Shown here: positions 8,099 to 16,014 of the stretch, piece by piece | Position numbering within the stretch: the stretch's first letter is position 1 | Layout: each line of letters opens with the position of its first letter | DNA from: Bacteroidota bacterium | GTDB taxonomy: Bacteria > Bacteroidota > Ignavibacteria > Tepidaquicellales > Tepidaquicellaceae | Assembly (NCBI GenBank): GCA_018266875.1 | Contig: JAFDZR010000009.1 | Coordinates: 1-64,000 of the forward strand | Reading direction: 5' to 3' | Length of the DNA: 64,000 bases | Notes under the pieces: generated by a model | What the model was told of the DNA's origin: nothing | Database searches by the model: none | The model's input: only the letters and a program-made list of their open reading frames with translations | Made by a program: the position numbers and the translations under genes

Positions 8099-9499
8099 AT
8101 GAAGAAGATCATTCTTCTGTTTGCTTTATTTTTTACAGTTCCAGCGGGCAGCTTGTTTGCCCAGTACACTCCAGCCTCAGTAGAAGGCATTTCACCAAAA
8201 AGAAACATTACGTTCATTGATCCAATTACAAATCAGTCAGAAACAAGAACGGTTGGTTTGTGTTACGGAAAGATCTACAATCCAAATTCCGGTCCTGATG
8301 TTTGTTTTTACAGTCTTGATGTCAGGAAAGCCGCTTCAAACTGCCTGCCTAATTATGATTATATAGATGATTCTGCAAGTGTTTTACCTTCAAGAGTCTG
8401 CTATATTCTTTACAATTATTATCCCGCAGCAACCGGTCCGGGACAACTTGGCAATCTTGCTAACGAATCCGGAGCTATCCAGGCGGTTATATGGCACTAC
8501 ATGAACGGTCTTGATCTTAACACTATTACAAGCACTACTGTAAGGAACAGAGCGCTTGCAATTCAAACATATGTGGACGCAAACGGAAATTTCTGTCTTG
8601 TGCCTGAAGTTTTAAAAATAAGTCCTGATCTCGACCCGGATTCGTTTATTATTGAAACAAAGACTGATGCAGGGCACGGTGTTGCTGTAAACGGAATCCA
8701 GTTATCGATCTCCGAAGGTTCCTTAAGCACTTACACTGTTAATACAAACTCTTCAGGATTTTCCGATCCGGTACAGGTAATAGGAACCGGTACGGGAACA
8801 ATTTCAGCATACTCAGACAACATTAATCTGCCTAAAGGAAGAATTTTCAAACACATTACAGATGAATGCCCTAAAGTTGTACTCGCATGCTCAGGTCCGG
8901 GCGCACTGAGAGTTTATTCAGACTGGGGAGCTCTTCCGGTAGAACTTTCTTCATTCACATCAGCTGTCAGCAGTAACAACGTAACGCTTAACTGGACTAC
9001 TGTTTCAGAGCTGAATAATTCCGGATTCAACATTGAAAGAAAATCCTCAACAGAAGCTGAATGGAAACTGGCCGGTAATGTCAGCGGAAACGGAACCACT
9101 ACAAATATTTCAGAATATTCTTTCACGGACAGAAACGTAGCTTCAGGCAGATACATTTACAGACTGAAGCAGATTGACTTTAACGGTAATTTTGAATATT
9201 TCAATCTGAATAACGAAATTGAAGTCGGAACACCTTCCAAATTCGCTCTGAGTCAGAATTATCCGAATCCGTTTAATCCTGAGACAAAGATTAAGTACGA
9301 ATTGCCGGTAAACGGTTATGTATCTATAAAAGTCTTTGACAATTCAGGCAAGGAAGTAGCTGTACTCGTTAACGGAAATGTACCAGCAGGTTATCATACT
9401 GTAAGTTTCAAGGCTTCGAATCTCTCAAGCGGTATTTATTTCTACAGACTTGAAACAGCCGGATTTGTTAAAGTCATGAAGATGGCTCTTGTAAAATAA
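8099..9499 (+). CDS. Thioester-domain-like surface protein with T9SS sorting domain, paralogue 3 (thioester Cys replaced by Ser)
   Basis: A 466-residue member of the array: signal peptide (1-22), degenerate thioester-type domain, Ig-like domain with Cys residues (DEC, LAC), Fn3-like domain and T9SS sorting domain. The glutamine is kept (Gln128 in GAIQAVIWHY), but the residue matching the thioester cysteine is Ser72 (FYSLD, codon AGT at 8312-8314), one base change from TGT. Cys69 lies three residues earlier, and Cys55, Cys82 and Cys101 are unique to this copy. It may have lost thioester chemistry, moved it to Cys69, or be stabilised by disulfides instead. The start at 8099 follows GAAAGGAGAG (8086-8095); the upstream in-frame ATG at 8066 lies inside the leader stem. 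Confidence 0.75.
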   Translation: MKKIILLFALFFTVPAGSLFAQYTPASVEGISPKRNITFIDPITNQSETRTVGLCYGKIYNPNSGPDVCFYSLDVRKAASNCLPNYDYIDDSASVLPSRVCYILYNYYPAATGPGQLGNLANESGAIQAVIWHYMNGLDLNTITSTTVRNRALAIQTYVDANGNFCLVPEVLKISPDLDPDSFIIETKTDAGHGVAVNGIQLSISEGSLSTYTVNTNSSGFSDPVQVIGTGTGTISAYSDNINLPKGRIFKHITDECPKVVLACSGPGALRVYSDWGALPVELSSFTSAVSSNNVTLNWTTVSELNNSGFNIERKSSTEAEWKLAGNVSGNGTTTNISEYSFTDRNVASGRYIYRLKQIDFNGNFEYFNLNNEIEVGTPSKFALSQNYPNPFNPETKIKYELPVNGYVSIKVFDNSGKEVAVLVNGNVPAGYHTVSFKASNLSSGIYFYRLETAGFVKVMKMALVK

Positions 9500-9523
9500 T
9501 TTTTTATTGTGTGTTATATTAAG

Positions 9524-9558
9524 CAGCCGGTTGCTGATGCAGCCGGCTGTTTTTTTTT
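9524..9558 (+). terminator. Terminator after paralogue 3
   Basis: CAGCCGG (9524-9530) pairs with CCGGCTG (9543-9549), followed by nine T residues. It is closely related to the terminator after paralogue 4. Bases 9559-9711 hold nothing recognisable. Confidence 0.9.
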
Positions 9559-9711
9559 AATCTTCATTTTATAAGCACAGTATAAAACATCTCTAATTCC
9601 TTGTCAGTAATTTGATAATTTATTTTTTTAGTAAATCAATTCAGAATTGATTTCTCAGCCCACAGCAAAGTCATTGTAACGTGTGCTGAGTTTTTAGAAC
9701 AAATATTTTTT

Positions 9712-9743
9712 GTTGCATTTGTAATAAAAAAGATTTAATTTTG
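9712..9743 (+). promoter_or_regulatory. Bacteroidota-type promoter of paralogue 4
   Basis: TAATTTTG (9736-9743) is a perfect TAnnTTTG element; GTTG at 9712-9715 sits exactly 20 bases upstream in the -33 position. Confidence 0.55.
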
Positions 9744-9764
9744 TAAAAAATCATTCCTGATTAA

Positions 9765-9827
9765 TATTATACCCCAAAGTAATTTTAATAAAGGAAATTA
9801 TATATTTGTTTTTAATGGGGTATAATA
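9765..9827 (+). ncRNA. Structured leader of paralogue 4
   Basis: A local hairpin has arms ATTAT 9766-9770 and GTAAT 9779-9783 (one G-T pair) and loop ACCCCAAA (9771-9778). The same CCCC can instead join an 11-bp long-range stem (9765-9775 with 9817-9827). The two pairings exclude each other. Bases 9771-9787 (ACCCCAAAGTAATTTTA) are identical in the paralogue 5 leader. It ends 141 bases before the start codon; the space between shows nothing else. Confidence 0.55.
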
Positions 9828-9968
9828 CAATTCAAATTCTCTCATTTTCGTTTAATTGCCCCGGTTAATTAATTTACACAAGATAGTATTCAGTACTCAA
9901 CATTTATTCCCATAATTATTTATACTTGATTTAAAACCTAACATATTAATTAACTTAAAATTAAAAAA

Positions 9969-11390
9969 ATGAAAAAACTTTTTCTCTCTTTATGTTTGAT
10001 TCTCACTTTATTTGCAAGTGAGTCTTTTTCACAGTTCGGCAACAGCAGGGCAATAGTAGAAAATTATTCTGCTTCTACATTTATCGGAAGATTCGCAACG
10101 TTTCCCAATGGAAACTGCGGGTCTATAGACTCTGGAGCTTACGTTGGGGTAATTCCATGTAACCTTGACGGTGTAGCAAATACTCCTTTTTATTGTCTCG
10201 ATCTGTGTACTCCCATCAGCATTGGTGATACAGTAAAGGATTCGGCTTCAACGATTCCACAGGCAATTTACATTACAGACAATTATTATCCGGAAAAAAC
10301 TTCTTATCCGGGAAAACTTGCCAACAACAATGATGAGGCATGTGCAGTACAATTTGCAATCTGGCATTTCAGAAACAATCTTGATCCTAATTCAATTATT
10401 ACAGTTGACGCTACAACGACTGCAACAATAATTGCAAGAGCCAATGCAATAATTGCGGATGTTAATCTGAACGGCGGTTCAAGTGTTCACGTAAGTACAA
10501 TTGAGATAAAACCTGCAGTTGACCCTGATAAATTCTACATAGAAACTAAGGATACCGCCAACAATCCAATTGCAGTCAGCAACATAACTCTTACTTTGTC
10601 GGGCAGCGGAAGTTTAAGCACATACAACGTAAGTACAAATGGCAGCGGTGTCTCTCCTGACGTAACTGTTACAGGAGCTTCAAACGGTGATGTAATAACC
10701 GCATCAGCAACCGTCCAGATCCCGGGAGGCGTGACTTACTCAGGATTATCTACTGTACTGCAGCTGCTTGTTCTTGGAAAAACAACTACAGGTATTAGAA
10801 CAGCCCAGACCACATGGGGAGCATTGCCAGTTGAATTAAGCAGCTTCACTGCAAGTATCTCCGGCAGAGATATTACATTAAACTGGTCTACTTCTAAAGA
10901 GATTAACAATTCAGGTTTTGAAATTGAAAGATATAAGAACGGAATTGATGTTTGGGAAAGAGTAGGATATGTAAGTGGTCATGGTAATACTTCAAGTCCG
11001 CAGAACTATTCGTTTACAAACAGAAATCTCACTTCCGGAATATATACTTACAGACTGAAACAGATAGATTACAATGGTAATTATGAATATCATAATCTCA
11101 ACGGTGAGGTTGTTGTTGGTGTTCCTAATGATTTTGAATTAAGTCAGAATTATCCTAATCCTTTCAATCCTGAAACAAAGATCAGTTATCAGATTCCCAG
11201 AGACGCTTATGTATCTTTGAAGGTATATAACAATTCAGGCAAGGAAGTGGCTACATTAGTAAACAACAGTGTATCCGCAGGATATTATACTGTAAACTTC
11301 AATGCAGCAAATCTTTCAAGCGGAATATATTTCTATAAACTTGAGACTGAAGGATTTACAAAAGTCATGAAAATGGCAGTTGTAAAATAA
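9969..11390 (+). CDS. Thioester-domain (TED/TQXA-like) surface protein with T9SS sorting domain, paralogue 4
   Basis: A 473-residue member of the array. A signal peptide (1-22) precedes a thioester-type domain with Cys76 (FYCLDLC) and Gln128 (CAVQFAIWHF). Extra cysteines at 50 and 80, spaced 30 apart, recur in paralogue 5 at 45 and 75 and may form a disulfide; Cys125 is three residues before the glutamine. An Ig-like domain without the Cys pair of paralogues 1-3 follows, then an Fn3-like domain starting GALPVELSSF and a T9SS sorting domain. The last 85 residues are identical to those of paralogue 5. There is no Shine-Dalgarno site, unlike paralogues 1-3. The start at 9969 directly precedes the signal peptide. 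Confidence 0.8.
   Translation: MKKLFLSLCLILTLFASESFSQFGNSRAIVENYSASTFIGRFATFPNGNCGSIDSGAYVGVIPCNLDGVANTPFYCLDLCTPISIGDTVKDSASTIPQAIYITDNYYPEKTSYPGKLANNNDEACAVQFAIWHFRNNLDPNSIITVDATTTATIIARANAIIADVNLNGGSSVHVSTIEIKPAVDPDKFYIETKDTANNPIAVSNITLTLSGSGSLSTYNVSTNGSGVSPDVTVTGASNGDVITASATVQIPGGVTYSGLSTVLQLLVLGKTTTGIRTAQTTWGALPVELSSFTASISGRDITLNWSTSKEINNSGFEIERYKNGIDVWERVGYVSGHGNTSSPQNYSFTNRNLTSGIYTYRLKQIDYNGNYEYHNLNGEVVVGVPNDFELSQNYPNPFNPETKISYQIPRDAYVSLKVYNNSGKEVATLVNNSVSAGYYTVNFNAANLSSGIYFYKLETEGFTKVMKMAVVK
11133..11390 (+). repeat. C-terminal coding repeat, copy in paralogue 4
   Basis: These 258 bases encode the same 85 residues as 12986-13243; the copies differ at 13 codons, all synonymous. They cover the T9SS sorting domain. 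Confidence 0.9.
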
Positions 11391-11414
11391 TTTCTTCAAT
11401 TTAAAAAAATTAAA

Positions 11415-11448
11415 CAGCCGGTTGCATCAGCAGCCGGCTTTTTTTTTC
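11415..11448 (+). terminator. Terminator after paralogue 4
   Basis: AGCCGG (11416-11421) pairs with CCGGCT (11434-11439), followed by a T run. It resembles the terminator after paralogue 3. Nothing else is visible from 11449 to 11608. Confidence 0.88.
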
Positions 11449-11608
11449 AACTTGTTTTGTATGTTTAGCTTACCTGAATCTCTAGGGTATGTATGCCAAT
11501 AATAATGATCTAATATTTTCCTGATAAATTTTTTTAAATAAACATTTCGGTTATTACAATATTCAGAAATTAAATATTCAAAAGTCTGAATGCATCAGTA
11601 ATTATTAA

Positions 11609-11640
11609 TTTGACATTGATATTAAATTACAATAGTTTTG
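11609..11640 (+). promoter_or_regulatory. Bacteroidota-type promoter of paralogue 5
   Basis: TTTG (11609-11612), a 20-base spacer and TAGTTTTG (11633-11640) match TTTG/TAnnTTTG perfectly. Confidence 0.65.
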
Positions 11641-11661
11641 AATAAATACTTTCCTCATAAG

Positions 11662-11730
11662 GTTATACCCCAAAGTAATTTTAGGAGTGAATATTAAATT
11701 ATTTTCTATAATTCAACAATAAGGGGTATA
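11662..11730 (+). ncRNA. Structured leader of paralogue 5
   Basis: A local hairpin has arms GTTAT 11662-11666 and GTAAT 11675-11679 around loop ACCCCAAA (11667-11674). The alternative long-range stem TATACCCC (11664-11671) with GGGGTATA (11723-11730) uses the same bases. This is the same two-state arrangement as paralogue 4. The element ends 124 bases before the start codon. Confidence 0.55.
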
Positions 11731-11854
11731 CTTTTAAAATTTCCAATAAATTTATATACGATACTGATTAAACTAATTATATAAAGTTTGATTTATATAA
11801 TTAAGTTTTATTTTAATATATAATAATATTTTTTCCACTAACTAAAAACAAAAA

Positions 11855-13243
11855 ATGAAAAAATTAATTTACCTTTCAGTTCTGTTTGTTCTATTCTTAA
11901 CCGGAAGAACATTCTCACAGGGAGACAGCAGATTATTATTTGATACTCCTCCCAGCACAACACTTATTTATACATTCTTCGATCCCTGTACAGCATCAAA
12001 TGTCAACGCTTACGTTGGACTTCTGCAGGGAACAGTTGACGGTGTCCCAAACAAACTCTTTTATTGTGTTGACCTCTGCACCGATGTTGCTCCGGGAGAC
12101 ACATTAAAGGATTCTGCATATTTAGCACCTAAGATATTGTATGTTCTGAATACTTATTATCCTAAAGTCCCGACCTATGCAGGAAGACTTGCAAACGAAT
12201 ATCAGGAAGCAGCTGCAATCCAGTTTGCATTATGGAATCTTGCTGACGGATTTGATCTGAGTTTATATGTACCTGATGTAACCATCAGAGACAGAGCCAT
12301 AGCCATAGCAAATGACGCCAACACAAACGGCGGAAGTTATGTTGTTGACGCTACATTTACAATTGAGCCGGGAATGAATCCGGATGACTTTTATATAAAA
12401 ACAATGGATGGTGATGGAAATCCGGAAGCCGTTGATTCAATATTCCTTTCAATATCCAACGGTACATTGAGTACATATCTTACAAGCACAGACGGTACGG
12501 GAGAATCTGCACCGATAACAGTATCGGGAGCTACCAGCGGAGCGGTGATTACAGCTCAAGGCACGGTATCTCTACCTTCTGGCGCAGCATACGTTGGTCT
12601 GACTGTCAGAAAACAGAGGCTTGGTGTTCCTGTTTCATTCAAAGCCTTTACTTCCACGAGCACCACATACGGAGCTTTACCGGTAGAATTGAGTTCATTC
12701 AATGCTACCGTAAATAATCAGGAAGTACTCCTGACATGGAGAACAACCTCTGAAACAAATAATGCCGGTTTTGACATTGAAAGAAAATCTACAGGAACTG
12801 AAGCATGGCAGAAAGTCGGATTCATGGCAGGAAACGGAACAACAAGCACTCCGAAAATATTTTTATACACCGATAAGAATGTACCAGCAGGAAATTACAA
12901 TTACAGACTGAAACAAATCGATTTCAACGGTAACTTTGAATATCACAATCTCAACAGTGAAGTTGTAGTTGGTATTCCGGGTAACTTTGAATTAAGTCAG
13001 AATTATCCGAATCCTTTCAACCCTGAAACAAAGATCAGTTACCAGATCCCGAGAGACGCTTATGTATCTCTTAAGGTATACAACAATTCAGGTAAGGAAG
13101 TGGCTACACTTGTAAACAACAGTGTATCTGCAGGATATTATACTGTAAACTTCAATGCAGCAAATCTTTCAAGTGGAATATATTTCTATAAACTTGAAAC
13201 AGAAGGATTTACAAAAGTCATGAAAATGGCAGTTGTAAAATAA
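11855..13243 (+). CDS. Thioester-domain (TED/TQXA-like) surface protein with T9SS sorting domain, paralogue 5
   Basis: The last member of the array, 462 residues. A signal peptide (1-22) is followed by a thioester-type domain with Cys71 (FYCVDLC), a YVLNTYYP segment and Gln123 (AAIQFALWNLADG). Cys45 and Cys75 mirror the pair in paralogue 4. Then come an Ig-like domain, an Fn3-like domain (YGALPVELSSF) and the T9SS sorting domain identical to that of paralogue 4. Its thioester-type domain differs strongly from that of paralogue 4 despite the identical C-terminus, so the binding end and the export end have evolved at different rates. No Shine-Dalgarno site is present; the start is set by the signal peptide. 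Confidence 0.8.
   Translation: MKKLIYLSVLFVLFLTGRTFSQGDSRLLFDTPPSTTLIYTFFDPCTASNVNAYVGLLQGTVDGVPNKLFYCVDLCTDVAPGDTLKDSAYLAPKILYVLNTYYPKVPTYAGRLANEYQEAAAIQFALWNLADGFDLSLYVPDVTIRDRAIAIANDANTNGGSYVVDATFTIEPGMNPDDFYIKTMDGDGNPEAVDSIFLSISNGTLSTYLTSTDGTGESAPITVSGATSGAVITAQGTVSLPSGAAYVGLTVRKQRLGVPVSFKAFTSTSTTYGALPVELSSFNATVNNQEVLLTWRTTSETNNAGFDIERKSTGTEAWQKVGFMAGNGTTSTPKIFLYTDKNVPAGNYNYRLKQIDFNGNFEYHNLNSEVVVGIPGNFELSQNYPNPFNPETKISYQIPRDAYVSLKVYNNSGKEVATLVNNSVSAGYYTVNFNAANLSSGIYFYKLETEGFTKVMKMAVVK
12986..13243 (+). repeat. C-terminal coding repeat, copy in paralogue 5
   Basis: Partner of 11133-11390: identical protein, 13 synonymous codon differences, no amino-acid change. Confidence 0.9.
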
Positions 13244-13261
13244 TCCTGTAACAGATATAAA

Positions 13262-13294
13262 AAAAAACGGGTCTTAAAAAGACCCGTTTTTTTT
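13262..13294. terminator. Bidirectional terminator between paralogue 5 and gpsA
   Basis: AAACGGGTCTT pairs with AAGACCCGTTT around a short A-rich loop, with T runs on both sides when read from either strand. It can end transcription of paralogue 5 (+) and of the gpsA operon (-). Confidence 0.92.
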
Positions 13295-13318
13295 ATTTCT
13301 GAATTTTAATAAAACAAA

Positions 13319-14317
13319 TCAAAACTCTTCTTTTAAATTCCTTGACATAAGTATCTCAGTTGCTTTACTCGGTTTCTTATTTCTGTAAAGAATATCATAG
13401 ACCTGATGAGTGATCGGTAATTCAATATTCAGTTTCTTTGAAAGTTCATAAGCCGCTTTTGTAGTCGCCACTCCTTCGGCAACCATCTTTGTTTCCGAAA
13501 GAATATCCTTGAGCTTTTTGCCTTCCCCGAGCTGAATGCCCACGCTCCTGTTCCTTGAATATCTGGAACCGCAGGTTACTATCAGATCCCCTATTCCCGC
13601 AAGCCCGAAAAATGTTTCCTTCTTTGAGTTCATTTTAAGTCCGAGCTTCATTATTTCGTTCATTCCTCTTGTCATAATTGCCGCTTTGGTATTATCGCCA
13701 TAACCTGTTCCGTCTGAAATTCCCGCAGCTATTGCAATTACATTTTTTAATGCGCCGCATACTTCGGTACCTATAAGGTCATCATTTGAATAAACCCTGA
13801 AATATTTATTTGAAAAAACTTTCTGAACGACGGATGATTTGGATTTATCATATGAAGAACATACAACGGCAGTAGGTATTTTTCTCGAGACTTCTTCTGC
13901 ATGGGAAGGTCCTGAAAGGCATAAAATATTTTCTTTCTTTACATTCTCAAAAATATCAGTAAGAATATCTGAGACAAGAAGATTTGTTTTCATTTCAATT
14001 CCTTTTGAAACGCTGACGATAAGTGAGTTTTTGAAGTCAAAATCTTTCAGTTCGGACAAACTGCTTCTGATGAACTGAGTCGGAGTTGCAATTACTATAA
14101 GAGCTTTATTCTTAACTGCGGAGCCAAGATCATTGGTGATTTTAATTTCATCAGGGATATTAATCTTAGGAAGGTAATAAAAATTCTCTCTGTGTTTTTC
14201 AAGGGTTGCGGCATATTCTGAATTGAACTCCCAGAGAGTTACATTATTCCTGTTTTCATTAAGAAGAATGGCAAGAGTTGTACCCCATCCGCCTGCGCCG
14301 AGGACAGCGATATTCAT
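13319..14317 (-). CDS. gpsA: NAD(P)-dependent glycerol-3-phosphate dehydrogenase
   Basis: Reduces dihydroxyacetone phosphate to sn-glycerol-3-phosphate for phospholipid synthesis. The 332 residues begin with a Rossmann dinucleotide-binding motif GAGGWGT (residues 7-13); the catalytic lysine is Lys191 in GALKNVIAIAAG, and the GDNTKAA segment (about 207-213) is conserved. Length is typical. plsY, which acylates the product, lies 12 bases upstream in the same operon, so the pair provides lysophosphatidate. The gene ends at the bidirectional terminator shared with the adhesin array. Confidence 0.95.
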   Translation of the reverse strand: MNIAVLGAGGWGTTLAILLNENRNNVTLWEFNSEYAATLEKHRENFYYLPKINIPDEIKITNDLGSAVKNKALIVIATPTQFIRSSLSELKDFDFKNSLIVSVSKGIEMKTNLLVSDILTDIFENVKKENILCLSGPSHAEEVSRKIPTAVVCSSYDKSKSSVVQKVFSNKYFRVYSNDDLIGTEVCGALKNVIAIAAGISDGTGYGDNTKAAIMTRGMNEIMKLGLKMNSKKETFFGLAGIGDLIVTCGSRYSRNRSVGIQLGEGKKLKDILSETKMVAEGVATTKAAYELSKKLNIELPITHQVYDILYRNKKPSKATEILMSRNLKEEF

Positions 14318-14329
14318 AACTAAAAATTA

Positions 14330-15022
14330 TTAAGAGAAAGGAGCTTTGATCTTAAAAATTCTGATAAGCCAGAGATTGTCAAATCTGTTTTCATTTCCGT
14401 AAAGCAGTCTTTTAATATTTTCTCTGTGATTGTAAATCAGAAGAACTGAAATACCTATACTGAAAAAGATCAGGGTATTATATCCGTAAATTTCCACTTT
14501 AAAAATATTCTCTCTTATAAACATGATAACCGGGAAAAAGAATGAAGCTACGATCGATCCGAGCGATACATATCCGGATGATAGAAGAGTAACGATAAAG
14601 AATGCAACGCTGATACCCACTTCAACGGGAGCCAGTGAAATCAGCATCCCCAGAGCTGTATTGATTCCCTTTCCGCCCTTGAAACTGACGAACACCGAGA
14701 AAGTATGTCCCAGAACAGCGCTTAAGCCTGAAATGATCTTTAGAACAGTAATATCCTCGAACGGAGTGTAATTTTCAAAAGGAAGATTCGGGTAGAAAAT
14801 TTTTGTAATAACAAGAACTGCAATAAGTCCTTTGGAAATATCTAGGATCTGCACAAGTATTCCGAGAGGAATTCCAAGCACTCTGAATGCATTTGTGGAT
14901 CCGAGATTTCCGCTTCCGTAATTCCGAATGTCGATCTTCTTGAATAACTTACCTACAATAAGCGCTACAGGAATTGATCCAATAAGATAACTCGACAAAA
15001 TGATTCCGATCAGATTCAGCAT
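14330..15022 (-). CDS. plsY: Glycerol-3-phosphate acyltransferase PlsY
   Basis: Inner-membrane enzyme that transfers an acyl group from acyl-phosphate to glycerol-3-phosphate. The 230-residue protein has several membrane segments and the conserved family loops GSIPVA (about 16-21), GNLGSTNAFR (about 38-47) and GHTFSVFVSFKGGKG (about 105-119). It is somewhat longer at the C-terminus than the usual 195-215 residues. It is followed by gpsA, which makes its substrate. PlsX is not in the window. Confidence 0.94.
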   Translation of the reverse strand: MLNLIGIILSSYLIGSIPVALIVGKLFKKIDIRNYGSGNLGSTNAFRVLGIPLGILVQILDISKGLIAVLVITKIFYPNLPFENYTPFEDITVLKIISGLSAVLGHTFSVFVSFKGGKGINTALGMLISLAPVEVGISVAFFIVTLLSSGYVSLGSIVASFFFPVIMFIRENIFKVEIYGYNTLIFFSIGISVLLIYNHRENIKRLLYGNENRFDNLWLIRIFKIKAPFS

Positions 15023-15080
15023 ATATTAAATTAGCAGTAAATTATGTTAAAAGATATTCAAGATTTTAAAAAATGAACAG

Positions 15081-15986
15081 TTACTGTAAAAGATCTTTTT
15101 TTGATTTCAAAAGATTCTTTGCATAGTTTTCCTCAAGTTCATATATCTGCTTATCACCCGGTATCATAAGAAGATAAGTTGCCGGGGACTTGTCTGTTTT
15201 AAGTAAATCCAGCTCGGTTTTTGTTCCCCAGTCTATAATGATTTTGTCAGTGAATTTTGTATCCCCGGATAAAGTGGTATCACTGAATCCTGTGGTCTGA
15301 AGCCTTTCAAGCAGATTCAGGAAGCCGTCGAAATTCTTGCCTGTTGAATCGCTTCCAATCACAAAATTGCCGGCAGGAGATTTCTCGGCTTTAAATGTTT
15401 CATCAGGCATTATGAATTCAACTGAAGTCACTGACTGTTTCGGAATTGAGACAATACTTTTATCGAGCCAGTCTTCCAGTTTAGGTCTGACGAAATTATT
15501 CCTGTCCATGTTTTCTGCAATATAAATGAAATCATTATCCGGTTTCTTGACAAAGGAACCCGCAGCAGAAGATGAATTTCCAAGGATAAACTCTGCTTTT
15601 TTATTTCCGGATTCATAGACTGTGATATCAGCTTTATTTGTTTCATCAAAGCCGTAAGAGTCTTTCTTTTCCGGATTCTTTGAGACAATGCTTTCGAGTT
15701 TCATATTTGAAAGATTTGATACGGCATTTTCAACCAGAGCGGATACGACCCTGTAATTTTTCGGCTCTTCCATTCTCCATTCGCCGCTGGATTTTGTCAG
15801 GACGATCTTTGAGCCGTTATTGACAATCTCGATACGGTCGGCTTTTACCGAATCCAGTTCAAAGAATTTTTTTTCCGTCAGCTTATAGCTAGATGTCTTT
15901 TCTCCCCTGTCTGCGGTAATAAAATATGCGGCGATAAGCAGTACCGCAAAGACTGCAAGATAAATATATGTTTTACTGCTTTTCAT
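15081..15986 (-). CDS. DUF4340-domain membrane-anchored protein
   Basis: The 301-residue protein has one N-terminal membrane helix (about residues 7-24) and a soluble, probably periplasmic part. It carries features of DUF4340: a repeated pattern of a beta strand with ADRIEIVNNGSKIVLTK followed by GEWRMEEP, then a GFDETNKADITVYE segment. In many bacteria DUF4340 proteins sit at the end of a cluster encoding a GldA/F-like ABC transporter and a GldG-like protein, exactly as here (28 bases after the GldG-like gene). The molecular role is unknown; a periplasmic partner of that transporter is inferred from position. Confidence 0.8.
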   Translation of the reverse strand: MKSSKTYIYLAVFAVLLIAAYFITADRGEKTSSYKLTEKKFFELDSVKADRIEIVNNGSKIVLTKSSGEWRMEEPKNYRVVSALVENAVSNLSNMKLESIVSKNPEKKDSYGFDETNKADITVYESGNKKAEFILGNSSSAAGSFVKKPDNDFIYIAENMDRNNFVRPKLEDWLDKSIVSIPKQSVTSVEFIMPDETFKAEKSPAGNFVIGSDSTGKNFDGFLNLLERLQTTGFSDTTLSGDTKFTDKIIIDWGTKTELDLLKTDKSPATYLLMIPGDKQIYELEENYAKNLLKSKKDLLQ

Positions 15987-16014
15987 TAAGATTAAAAATT
16001 TAAAATATTTTAAA

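Noticed and set aside
4487-13243. Reading the five repeats as a CRISPR, integron or transposon array
   Set aside because: The repeats are full-length diverged genes with separate promoters and terminators; no integrase, transposase, terminal repeats or short spacer-repeat pattern is present.
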